Part shown: piece after piece, positions 32,039 to 39,961 of the stretch | Layout of the letters: every line of letters starts with the position of its first letter | Position numbering within the stretch: the stretch's first letter is position 1 | Origin: SIG299 sp964632165 | Lineage (GTDB): Bacteria; Bacillota; Clostridia; Lachnospirales; Lachnospiraceae | Assembly (NCBI GenBank): GCA_964632165.1 | Contig: CAZWCZ010000006.1 | Location: 4,286-68,285 of the forward strand | Direction: 5' to 3' | Length of the DNA: 64,000 bases | Program-made: the position numbers and the translations under genes | The notes under the pieces: generated by a model | Seen by the model: only the letters and a program-made list of their open reading frames with translations | Database searches by the model: none | Told to the model about the DNA's origin: nothing

Positions 32039-32581
32039 TTACCTTTCCATATATATCTCATCCTGTTTCATTTCAAAATGTCCTGTTACATATGCATTGC
32101 CTTCAATATGGTAAATAACCTTACTGTACTGCGGCAGATTATCAATGATACTCTGTGCTATTGCATCCAGGATACTTCCTTCAATGCTTGCTCCCACATC
32201 TGCTACCGGCGGTGCATCCGATCTAAAGTCCACAATTACCGTATCTTCCTGAAGAATGACGTCATTGATCCCTACAAAAAATGCAGCATCCTTCATAGCG
32301 GAAACGACTTCTTCCACGATGAGTTCAGCAGTTACTTCACTCATCAGTACGGTCACTGCAGTCTTTTCCAAGGTATCGGCATTAATAGAATAGATCATGA
32401 CTTCTTTGTTTTGTGGCGGTTCAATCGGCTGTCCGGTCGGATTTTCCTCTTTCAATGGAGTCGGTGTAGCTTCTGACGTCGGTGTGAGATCAGGATTTTC
32501 TGACTCCCAACGTCCGCATCCGGACAAAAGGGAAGCGGCACAGATGCATAGCATGACATAAATCAGATTTTTAATTTTCAT
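32039..32581 (-). CDS. Lipoprotein with GerMN-like domain
   Basis: A 180-residue protein with a lipoprotein signal peptide ending in LLSGC (Cys22) and a Thr/Pro linker. A GerMN-type domain spans about residues 60-170, with MIYSINADTLEKTAVTV, AMKDAAFFVGINDVILQEDT and VIVDFRSDAPP followed by ILDAIAQSIIDNL. GerM in Bacillus takes part in sporulation and germination, but GerMN domains also occur in other envelope proteins. GGAGG lies 8 bases before the ATG at 32581; the in-frame GTG at 32590 falls within that site. It is probably membrane-anchored outside the cell. Confidence 0.82.
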   Translation of the reverse strand: MKIKNLIYVMLCICAASLLSGCGRWESENPDLTPTSEATPTPLKEENPTGQPIEPPQNKEVMIYSINADTLEKTAVTVLMSEVTAELIVEEVVSAMKDAAFFVGINDVILQEDTVIVDFRSDAPPVADVGASIEGSILDAIAQSIIDNLPQYSKVIYHIEGNAYVTGHFEMKQDEIYMER

Positions 32582-32678
32582 GGTACGCACCTCCGTTCTC
32601 TCTAACTTCCCATCTTGTGCTTACCATACCTGAGAAGTATGTCATTTATATGTTAATTCTATGTCTTTTATGCAACAA

Positions 32679-33215
32679 TTATTTTACCCGGATGACACTT
32701 CTGTTTTTTATCAGATAGTCCAGAAGTGAAATAATGGTCAGCAGGAAAGAAAGCCAGATGAAAACTGTTTCCAGAACCGAAAACCATCCATAGTCAAAGT
32801 GCAGAATCAGCAGAATACACATTACCATCTGCGATGCAGTTTTGAATTTTCCCCAATAGCTTGCTGCAAGCACAAGACCACTGTCCGAAGCGACCAGGCG
32901 GAATCCGCTGATAATAAATTCCCTTGCAATGATCACAATTACAACCAGAAGCGGAATGGTTCCATCATCCAAAAAGCAGAGCAATGCGGTACATACTAAT
33001 AACTTGTCTGCAAGTGGATCCATAAATTTCCCAAAATTAGTGATCAGATGATACTTCCTTGCAATGTGACCGTCTGCGGCATCTGACAGACATGCAATCA
33101 CAAAAACAGCCAGCGCTGCCACATTATGATACGGAATCGCATCCAACAGATAAAACAGCAGAAAAACAGGTATCATAACCACTCGGAAAATCGTAATCTT
33201 GTTCGGTAAATTCAT
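32679..33215 (-). CDS. pgsA: CDP-diacylglycerol-glycerol-3-phosphate 3-phosphatidyltransferase
   Basis: PgsA makes phosphatidylglycerol phosphate from CDP-diacylglycerol. The 178-residue membrane protein carries the CDP-alcohol phosphotransferase motif in SDAADGHIARKYHLITNF followed by GKFMDPLADK, with all its aspartates present. It starts MNLPNKITIFRVVMIPVF and has about four to five helices. GGGGGAG precedes the ATG. It follows rimO by 14 bases, an order seen in many Firmicutes, and its product is the substrate of Cls at 35455-36993 after dephosphorylation. Confidence 0.96.
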   Translation of the reverse strand: MNLPNKITIFRVVMIPVFLLFYLLDAIPYHNVAALAVFVIACLSDAADGHIARKYHLITNFGKFMDPLADKLLVCTALLCFLDDGTIPLLVVIVIIAREFIISGFRLVASDSGLVLAASYWGKFKTASQMVMCILLILHFDYGWFSVLETVFIWLSFLLTIISLLDYLIKNRSVIRVK

Positions 33216-33229
33216 CTTCTTTCTCCCCC

Positions 33230-34567
33230 TTAATCTAATTCGGAGACTGCGTCTCCGATCAAATCGTATTCCTTAGCCTGCGTAATTTTTACATCAATGA
33301 TCTCGCCTGAAAGATAGGAATCTTTTGTATGGACAAAAACATACCCGTCCACATTCGGTGCATCCATATAAGAACGTCCGATAAAAATATTTTCTTCCTC
33401 AAGTTTTCCTTCAATAATTACTTTTATCGTCTTTCCGATTTTTTCTTCTCCGCGTCGTTTCGACACTTTCTGCTGCAGGCGCATAAGTTCCTTTTGACGC
33501 TGAACCTTCACTTTTTTTGTGATCTGGCCTTTCATCCTTGCAGCAGGTGTATTATCTTCCTTTGAATACGTAAATACACCGAGCCGCTCAAATCCGGCTT
33601 TTTCTACAAAATCCAAAAGTTCTGCATGTTCTTCTTCTGTTTCTTGCGGGAAACCGGTAATCAAGGATGTCCTCAGTGCAATATCCGGGATCTCCTTCCG
33701 CAATTTTGCTATCAGTTCATCCAGTTCTTTGCGGTTTGTACGTCTCCCCATACGCTTCAGAACCGTGTCCGCTGCATGCTGTATCGGCATATCCAGATAA
33801 TGACATATCTTAGGCTGATCTTTCATCGTACGGATAAGTTCGTCCGTAATCTCCTCCGGATAACAGTAAAGAAGACGGATCCATTCGATTCCGCTGATTT
33901 CACATAAGCGGTTCAAAAGTTCCGAAAGTTTCTTTTCTCCATACAGGTCCACTCCGTACAACGTCGTTTCCTGTGCGATCAGGATCAGCTCTTTTGTTCC
34001 GCCTTCCGCCAGAAATTCCGCTTCTTTTATCAGGCGTTCCATCGGTATACTGCGGAAATTTCCCCGCAAGGACGGAATAATACAGTAAGTACAATGCTTA
34101 TCGCAGCCTTCCGCTATCTTAAGATAAGAATAGTATCCTCCGGTTGTATTAACGCGGTTGGTATCCGGAAGCGGCAAGGCATTCAGATCTGCATAGCATT
34201 CTGTTTTTTTGCCTTCCATCGCTTCTTCTATCACTTCTGCAATACGGTCAGTTGCCGTTGTACCAAGTACTGCATCTACTTCCGGTATCTCCTCCAGTAT
34301 TTCTTTCTGATATCGTTGTGCCAGACACCCTGTCACAAGAAGTACTTTCAGTCTTCCGAGTTTTTTATATTCTGCCATTTCCAGGATCGTCTGAATGCTT
34401 TCTTCTTTCGCATCATGGATAAAACAGCAGGTATTGATCACGATCACGTCTGCCTCTGTCTCATCATTTGTCAAAGAATACCCTTTATCTCTGAGCAATC
34501 CCAGCATCACTTCACTGTCAACCAAATTCTTATCGCATCCAAGGGATACAAATAATACATTTTTCAT
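33230..34567 (-). CDS. rimO: Ribosomal protein S12 methylthiotransferase RimO
   Basis: RimO is a radical-SAM enzyme that methylthiolates an aspartate of ribosomal protein S12. The 445-residue protein begins MKNVLFVSLGCDKNLVDSEV, the UPF0004 domain with the first cluster cysteine. It has the radical-SAM motif EGCDKHCTYCIIPSLRG and a C-terminal TRAM domain with RSYMDAPNVDGYVF. LGCDKN at the start is typical of RimO rather than MiaB (LGCKVN). Its ATG overlaps the folD stop as ATGA, so translation is coupled. Confidence 0.96.
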   Translation of the reverse strand: MKNVLFVSLGCDKNLVDSEVMLGLLRDKGYSLTNDETEADVIVINTCCFIHDAKEESIQTILEMAEYKKLGRLKVLLVTGCLAQRYQKEILEEIPEVDAVLGTTATDRIAEVIEEAMEGKKTECYADLNALPLPDTNRVNTTGGYYSYLKIAEGCDKHCTYCIIPSLRGNFRSIPMERLIKEAEFLAEGGTKELILIAQETTLYGVDLYGEKKLSELLNRLCEISGIEWIRLLYCYPEEITDELIRTMKDQPKICHYLDMPIQHAADTVLKRMGRRTNRKELDELIAKLRKEIPDIALRTSLITGFPQETEEEHAELLDFVEKAGFERLGVFTYSKEDNTPAARMKGQITKKVKVQRQKELMRLQQKVSKRRGEEKIGKTIKVIIEGKLEEENIFIGRSYMDAPNVDGYVFVHTKDSYLSGEIIDVKITQAKEYDLIGDAVSELD

Positions 34568-35427
34568 TGTTCATTTCTCCCACTCTGTTTTCTTTGTGCC
34601 GCCATCAGACAATTCTTCATCAGCATTGCTATGGTCATCGGTCCTACACCTCCGGGCACCGGTGTAATGGCTCCGGCAACTTTTTCTGCTTCTTCAAATA
34701 TAACATCCCCACAGAGCTTTTTCCCGTCCATCCGATGAATTCCGACATCGATCACGGTTGCCCCCTGTTTTATATGATCCCCATGGATAAAACCTGCTTT
34801 TCCGACCGCCACGATCAGAATATCCGCCCGTTTTGTGATTTCTTTCAGATTCTTTGTTTTAGAATGGCAGACTGTCACTGTTGCGTTTTCCTGCAGCATT
34901 AAGGCAGCCATCGGCTTCCCGACGATATTGCTCCTCCCGACGATCACACACTCTTTCCCTTCCATAACAACCCCCGAACGTTTCAGAAGTTCCAGAATTC
35001 CTGCCGGAGTACAGGAAACAAAGCACTCCTTCCCAATCCAGAGATTTCCTGTATTTACTGCGTGAAATCCGTCCACATCCTTTTCCGGTGCAATTGCAGC
35101 GATGATACTGTCTTCGTTCAGATGTTCCGGCAAAGGAAGCTGCACCAGAATGCCGTCCACGTCCGCCCGTCCGTTCAGGCTGTATACAAGAGAAAGCAGT
35201 TCTTCTTCCGTCGTGTCTATGGAAAGTTCATAGGAAAGTGACTGAAATCCTACATACTCACATGCCTTCTTTTTATTGTTCACGTATACGGAAGATGCCG
35301 CATCCGATCCGACCTGAATCACTGCCAGCGTCACTTTCTTTCCTTGTTCTGCAAGCTTTTCCGTTTCTTTCTTAACTTCGTCCTTTATTTTTTGTGATAT
35401 TGCTTTTCCGTCTATGATCTGTGCCAT
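34564..35427 (-). CDS. folD: Bifunctional methylenetetrahydrofolate dehydrogenase/cyclohydrolase
   Basis: FolD interconverts methylene-, methenyl- and formyl-tetrahydrofolate. The 287-residue protein shows VGSDAASSVYVNNKKKACEY with the catalytic Tyr and Lys. It also has DGILVQLPLPEHLNE, the dinucleotide-binding VGRSNIVGKPMAALML and the C-terminal PVPGGVGPMTIAMLMKN. It lies 27 bases after cls and overlaps rimO by four bases (ATGA). Confidence 0.97.
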   Translation of the reverse strand: MAQIIDGKAISQKIKDEVKKETEKLAEQGKKVTLAVIQVGSDAASSVYVNNKKKACEYVGFQSLSYELSIDTTEEELLSLVYSLNGRADVDGILVQLPLPEHLNEDSIIAAIAPEKDVDGFHAVNTGNLWIGKECFVSCTPAGILELLKRSGVVMEGKECVIVGRSNIVGKPMAALMLQENATVTVCHSKTKNLKEITKRADILIVAVGKAGFIHGDHIKQGATVIDVGIHRMDGKKLCGDVIFEEAEKVAGAITPVPGGVGPMTIAMLMKNCLMAAQRKQSGRNEQ

Positions 35428-35454
35428 GTTAATCTCCTGTATTTTCGATTGTCT

Positions 35455-36993
35455 TTATAAAAGAGGTGCCAGTACACGTAATACAGCCTGTACCAGACGT
35501 TGCACGATTGGCTTCTGGGTTGTGGCCTGTGTCTGAAGCTCGCTGCTTTCCATCATAGAAAGCAGATCTTCTTTAACCTGTCCCACTACCGGTGTCTTAT
35601 AAAACAGCGTGCCGCATTCAAAATGCAGGTACAGACTCCGATAGTCCAAATTGATCGTGCCGACAATTGCAAATTTGTCATCACAGACAAAGGACTTTGC
35701 ATGTACAAATCCGGGTGTGTATTCATAGATCTTTACCCCGCCTGCTGTCAGCTGTGAATAATAAGACTGCGTCAGCCAGAATACATACCTTTTGTCCGGG
35801 ATGCCCGGTGTAATGATCCTTACATCAACACCTTTTTTAGCCGCAAGCAGTAATGCAGTCATCATTTCATTGTCGATAACAAGGTATGGTGTCGTAATAT
35901 AAATATACTCTTGTGCAGTGTTGATCATATTCAGATACACCGATTCGGAAACATTTTCCCTGTCTAACGGAGAATCCCCGTACGGCTGCACGTATCCCTC
36001 TCCCTTAACCGGTTCTTTCCTATGTACGCCCGGCATATATTGAAAAACATCTTCGTTTTTATTATAGGATGCCGTATTCCAATTGACCAGAAACATAGAA
36101 GTCAGATTCCAGACGGCATCTCCACGAAGGAGAACTCCGGTATCTTTCCAGTAGCCAAACCGTTCTTTTTTATTGATGTATTCATCTGCCAGATTCCATC
36201 CGCCCATAAATCCCGTATGTCCGTCAATGACTGTGATCTTTCTGTGATCCCGGTAATTCATGACCAGAGAGAAAAAAGGAATCACCGGATTAAATGCCAC
36301 ACATCTGATCCCATATTTTCTGAGTTCCTCGTAATACCTATACGGCAGATGCACACATCCCATATCGTCATAGATCAAACGTACTTCTACTCCGGCTGCC
36401 GCTTTTTGCTTTAATACTTCTAAAATTGAGGACCACATTTCACCTTCATCAATAATAAAATATTCCATAAATATGAAATGCTGTGCTTTTTTTAATTCAT
36501 CAAGCAATATCGGAAATGCTTCCTCTGCACTTTTGTGATATGACGACTCTGTATTCTGATAAGCCGGAAAATGTGCAAAATCACAGATGTATTTCATTTG
36601 CCCCTGTGCGATCCTGTCCTCTTCCTTTACCCGATCCAGCAGATCTTCCTCTGCAGGAGTAAACACAGAAAACTTTGCCGATGCCCGGTCCATCTTTCTG
36701 CGCATTCCCTTGCTTGGACGTTTGTCTCCAAAGCAAAGATACATTGCACCGCCAAACAGCGGAAAAATCAATATCGGAATGATCCACGCAAGCTTATATG
36801 CCGGATTTTCGTCTTTGTTTACAATATAAAGCACGACACAAAGGCTGATGATCTCCAATACGATATTCAGTATACGCGAAACATCAAGCAGCTTTGTAAG
36901 CATGCTGACGCCCCAGAGCACCTGAACCAGTATCAGTATTCCGACAACCACTATTCTTTTTTGAAAAACCTTTAAAATCTTAGAAATAATCAT
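35455..36993 (-). CDS. cls: Cardiolipin synthase (phospholipase D superfamily)
   Basis: Cls condenses two phosphatidylglycerols to cardiolipin. The 512-residue protein has two N-terminal membrane helices with VLWGVSMLTKLLDVSR, then a soluble part with both HKD motifs: HRKITVIDGHTGFMGG in the first half and HAKSFVCDDKFAIVGT near residue 440. Length and layout match the Firmicutes enzyme. GGAG lies 6 bases before the ATG at 36993; an in-frame ATG four codons upstream (37005) overlaps that site. It is the first gene of the cls-folD-rimO-pgsA run. Confidence 0.96.
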   Translation of the reverse strand: MIISKILKVFQKRIVVVGILILVQVLWGVSMLTKLLDVSRILNIVLEIISLCVVLYIVNKDENPAYKLAWIIPILIFPLFGGAMYLCFGDKRPSKGMRRKMDRASAKFSVFTPAEEDLLDRVKEEDRIAQGQMKYICDFAHFPAYQNTESSYHKSAEEAFPILLDELKKAQHFIFMEYFIIDEGEMWSSILEVLKQKAAAGVEVRLIYDDMGCVHLPYRYYEELRKYGIRCVAFNPVIPFFSLVMNYRDHRKITVIDGHTGFMGGWNLADEYINKKERFGYWKDTGVLLRGDAVWNLTSMFLVNWNTASYNKNEDVFQYMPGVHRKEPVKGEGYVQPYGDSPLDRENVSESVYLNMINTAQEYIYITTPYLVIDNEMMTALLLAAKKGVDVRIITPGIPDKRYVFWLTQSYYSQLTAGGVKIYEYTPGFVHAKSFVCDDKFAIVGTINLDYRSLYLHFECGTLFYKTPVVGQVKEDLLSMMESSELQTQATTQKPIVQRLVQAVLRVLAPLL

Positions 36994-37036
36994 GTGTCGC
37001 TCCATTTCTGAGATCCATCCGGATACTACTCTGCTT

Positions 37037-37065
37037 ATTGTACCCTACCATTGCAAAAAAGTCCA
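37037..37065 (-). promoter_or_regulatory. Putative sigma-A promoter of cls
   Basis: TGGACT-N17-TACAAT on the minus strand, about 45 bases upstream of the cls start. The -10 is good and the -35 matches four of six bases. Confidence 0.5.
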
Positions 37066-37071
37066 GCAAAT

Positions 37072-37106
37072 CCATTCTATAGTTTCTAATCATTCTATAA
37101 ACTTTC
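37072..37106. repeat. Imperfect direct repeat in the divergent region between cls and the DUF4397 gene
   Basis: ATTCTATAGTTTCT is followed about 18 bases later by ATTCTATAAACTTTCT. The copies lie between the divergent genes and could be a binding site or chance AT-rich repetition. Confidence 0.4.
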
Positions 37107-37172
37107 TCCTGTACTTTTTCTTCTTTTCCTGCATATATTGAAACTAAAACAAAGCATTTTTGAGGTCAATAC

Positions 37173-37856
37173 ATGGACTATTCAAGAACACATTATTACA
37201 AGTACACCAATCCTTCCACCCAGAGGCAGGTCCGTTCCAATATCCCGGTCTTTGAAACAGACGACACTCCTGCTGCACCCGGTCTTGGCCCGGCAGGAAA
37301 CCAGACCCCGGATCTGGATGCAAATATGGGGAATACCTCAGGGAGCAACGGAACCACGGGAGGTGTTGTAACTCCTGAAACAGACAATACTCCTGCATCA
37401 CCTGACATTGGTCCGGAAGACCTTCCTACTCCTTCTCTTCCGTCAAATACACCGTCCGGAAGCGTCACCGTTCCTTTTCCTCCGCTCAGCGGCAGCGGAA
37501 ATTCCAGCAGTTCCGGAAGCAGTTCCGGCACAGATACCCTTTGGAGTTTCCTTTGGAGCACACCTTTGTTCCAAAATCTTTCTGCCGTTGCACAGGCACG
37601 CTTCTATAACGTAAATTCCATGATGGAACCTGTTGATATTTACATTAATGGTCAGCTTGTGATCTCTGATCTTGATTACACGGAATATACGGACTATCTC
37701 TACATTATCCCGGGATATTATACCATTACCGTATATCGCCGTACAAATCCGGGATATCCGATCTTAAATACCCGCGTACACTTTGTTCGAAACTCTACCT
37801 GTACTGTAGCCCTGATCGGCACCGTAGACAGTGCAGGTCTTCAGTTCATCTGCTAA
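37173..37856 (+). CDS. Orphan low-complexity protein with C-terminal DUF4397-like domain
   Basis: The only plus-strand gene supported in this window, 227 residues. Residues 1-27 are polar. Residues 28-100 are Thr/Pro/Asp/Gly-rich and include a repeated element (ETDDTPAAPGLGP at 28-40 and ETDNTPASPDIGP at 69-81). Residues 105-120 are nearly all Ser and Gly. The C-terminal part (143-217), with ARFYNVNSMMEPVDIYING and PGYYTITVYRR, looks like DUF4397, a small beta-sandwich domain. No signal peptide is seen. GAGGT precedes the ATG by 6 bases. No convincing sigma-A promoter was found. A surface or spore-coat-like role is possible but unproven. Confidence 0.8.
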   Translation: MDYSRTHYYKYTNPSTQRQVRSNIPVFETDDTPAAPGLGPAGNQTPDLDANMGNTSGSNGTTGGVVTPETDNTPASPDIGPEDLPTPSLPSNTPSGSVTVPFPPLSGSGNSSSSGSSSGTDTLWSFLWSTPLFQNLSAVAQARFYNVNSMMEPVDIYINGQLVISDLDYTEYTDYLYIIPGYYTITVYRRTNPGYPILNTRVHFVRNSTCTVALIGTVDSAGLQFIC

Positions 37857-37862
37857 AAAAGG

Positions 37863-37942
37863 AGCCGACCCGGGCGGACTGTCCCACGAAAAAGTCAGAC
37901 CTGAAAGTCCAACATCGTGGAGCAGTTCCCTATGAGTCGGCT
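37863..37942. terminator. Two-tier bidirectional terminator hairpin
   Basis: Outer arms AGCCGAC (37863-37869) and GTCGGCT (37936-37942) pair perfectly. Inner arms 37876-37889 and 37915-37928 pair over 14 positions with one mismatch and two G-U, closing a 25-base loop. On the minus strand the structure is followed by CCTTTTTT, a strong terminator tail for the antiporter operon. On the plus strand it is followed by GTTTTCTTT. It fills nearly the whole gap between the convergent genes. A processed small RNA cannot be excluded. Confidence 0.75.
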
Positions 37943-37949
37943 GTTTTCT

Positions 37950-39944
37950 TTAAAACAACAAATACAACAATGTGCAGATAAGTCCAAGTCCAAACAGAAG
38001 CAGTCCAAAGGAAACGCTTCGTCCGACCAGCTGCACCGTGGCATCTACTTCCATATTACGAATTGCCAGAATCTCTACAAAAGATTTCTGTATCGGATTC
38101 TTTCTGCATACTGTTGTGTTCAGGATATAGATCATACGATCCAACAGGGAACCTACCGCATAGGTAAATCCGTTTCCGACGACAACACGGCGATGCTTTT
38201 TCTTAGGGCGAAATACCTTTTTCCCAAGAAAAAGCGTAAAGAAATCCGTCATTTTATCCAAAACACGGCAAAAGAATCCGCATACAAACGGCAGAAAAGA
38301 AAGCAGTACCGGCTGATACAGATTTTTCTCAATGTCCAACCATTCCGGCCACCGGTTTGCATAAACCTTCTTCCCATTTTCCCGTTTCATCAGCACTGTC
38401 CGGACAACTCCGAAATATAATGCCAATCCTACGCTGATTGAGATTACAGCCCCCTTTAAATTCGTCCAGGTAAAATAATCTACCGGCCAATGATGGGATT
38501 CTACAACTGTAGCCTCTGACAGTTTTGCGGTTTCCGCCAGCTTATCCATGGTAATCCCGGGTGCAATTCCCATAAAAAGCAGGAGTACGGCCGGAAGCAG
38601 TACACAGAGCAGACTGCTTCTTTTGCAGCCGGGTGCCTGCTTTGCATTACCATTTTCCCAGAATACGGCGATATATAACTTCAGCATGTAGGCAAATGTC
38701 ATTCCGCCTGTCACTAAAAAAATTACCTCCGCTGCCTTTACATATGGTAACAAAGCACTTCCGGCAAGTTCAGACATATACTCTGCCATACTCTCATGGA
38801 TCAGTGTTTTACTGATGTATCCGCTGCCAAGCGGAATCCCGGCAATGCTATATGCTCCAACTAAAAATGCGGCGTGCAAAAGCGGTTTATTCTTTCCGTA
38901 TCCGCGTATCTCATTTAGATCAAGCGATTCCGTCTTCATAAAGATCACTCCCGCGGTCAGAAAAAGCACCAGTTTTATAAAAGAATGATTTACCATATGA
39001 AGCAGTGTCCCACTCCAGGCAAGCATATTTTCCTCAAGCAGTGTATACATGGAAATCCCGGTAACGATAAATCCCATCTGTGATACTGACGAGCACGCAA
39101 GAGTACGCTTGAAATTGACGGAAAACAATGCAAGAAACGCTCCCACAAACATCGTCGCGATTCCCATTGCAAGTAAAATCAGTCCCCATACTTCATTATG
39201 CATCAACTTGTTTCCTGTTACCACAAGGATTCCGAAAATACCCATTTTCGTCAATACTCCGGACAAAATGGCCGATGCCGGTGCCGGGGCAACCGTATGT
39301 GCTTTCGGAAGCCATACATGCAGTAAGAACAAACCGGATTTTGCCGCGAATCCGACACAGATCAAAGCTCCGGTCAGCAACTCTCCTGCTCCCCCATAAT
39401 AGTCCAACAATATTCCCATCAGCATTACAAGTCCGCTGATCACACCAATTCCCAAATACAACTTTCCAGCATGGATACTGTCCTCTTTTTCTGAATGGAT
39501 CACCCATACAAAAGAAGTAAACGACATGACTTCAAAGAACAGGAATGTTGTAAAAAGGTCCGCAGATAAAAGCACTCCGGCTACTGCAGAAAGTGTCAGC
39601 AGCCAGAAAAAATAATACCGGTTCCGATTTTTTTCATGCCCCATATATTCCTTAGAAAAAACACTGCAGGCAAGCCACATCAGACAGGCGATCAGAAGAT
39701 AGATCACGCGGAATCCGTCTGTAGTAAAACAGAGTCCATGACCGCACACATTTTCTGCAGATGCCGAGATGGTATCTCCATGCAGAACAGCCGGCAAAAG
39801 CACTACTGAGCAAAATGTTTCCGCCGCTGCCGTTCCAATGACAACAACGTCTCTTATACGCTCATTCTTTATTCCTGCCAGATAAGAAATAATCGCTCCA
39901 AACGCCGGGAGAAATAACATTATCCAAAGCATCATCTGATTCAT
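37950..39944 (-). CDS. NuoL/HyfB/MrpA-like proton-conducting antiporter subunit
   Basis: A 664-residue membrane protein of the NADH dehydrogenase subunit 5/antiporter family, with about 15 or more helices. Conserved features are the helix-5 glutamate in TFLFFEVMSFTSFVWV, the Lys and His in LLHVWLPKAHTVAPAPASAI, and LTKMGIFGIL. TLACSSVSQMGF is also present. The long C-terminal extension resembles HycC/HyfB. It is the last gene of the operon, after three other antiporter-like genes. Unlike canonical MrpA it lacks the MbhD and MbhE domains, which are encoded separately at 45832-46098 and 44856-45845. The transported ion (Na+ or K+ with H+) cannot be told from sequence. Confidence 0.88.
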   Translation of the reverse strand: MNQMMLWIMLFLPAFGAIISYLAGIKNERIRDVVVIGTAAAETFCSVVLLPAVLHGDTISASAENVCGHGLCFTTDGFRVIYLLIACLMWLACSVFSKEYMGHEKNRNRYYFFWLLTLSAVAGVLLSADLFTTFLFFEVMSFTSFVWVIHSEKEDSIHAGKLYLGIGVISGLVMLMGILLDYYGGAGELLTGALICVGFAAKSGLFLLHVWLPKAHTVAPAPASAILSGVLTKMGIFGILVVTGNKLMHNEVWGLILLAMGIATMFVGAFLALFSVNFKRTLACSSVSQMGFIVTGISMYTLLEENMLAWSGTLLHMVNHSFIKLVLFLTAGVIFMKTESLDLNEIRGYGKNKPLLHAAFLVGAYSIAGIPLGSGYISKTLIHESMAEYMSELAGSALLPYVKAAEVIFLVTGGMTFAYMLKLYIAVFWENGNAKQAPGCKRSSLLCVLLPAVLLLFMGIAPGITMDKLAETAKLSEATVVESHHWPVDYFTWTNLKGAVISISVGLALYFGVVRTVLMKRENGKKVYANRWPEWLDIEKNLYQPVLLSFLPFVCGFFCRVLDKMTDFFTLFLGKKVFRPKKKHRRVVVGNGFTYAVGSLLDRMIYILNTTVCRKNPIQKSFVEILAIRNMEVDATVQLVGRSVSFGLLLFGLGLICTLLYLLF

Positions 39945-39961
39945 CTTTTCTCTCCCCTTCC

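Noticed and set aside
37196..37561. Minus-strand open frame of 121 codons opposite the DUF4397-like gene
   Set aside because: The plus-strand frame is longer, has GAGGT before its ATG and a recognisable domain; the opposite frame is a by-product of Gly/Pro/Thr-rich codons.
37863..37942. SRP RNA or a known riboswitch
   Set aside because: The tip lacks the GGAA tetraloop and GGTCAGG/AGCAGCC motif of SRP RNA, and no riboswitch consensus was recognised. The location is a 3' region, not a leader.
37950..39944. Respiratory complex I (nuo) genes
   Set aside because: Only antiporter-like and small Mrp subunits occur; no NuoB, C, D, H or I homologue is in the window.
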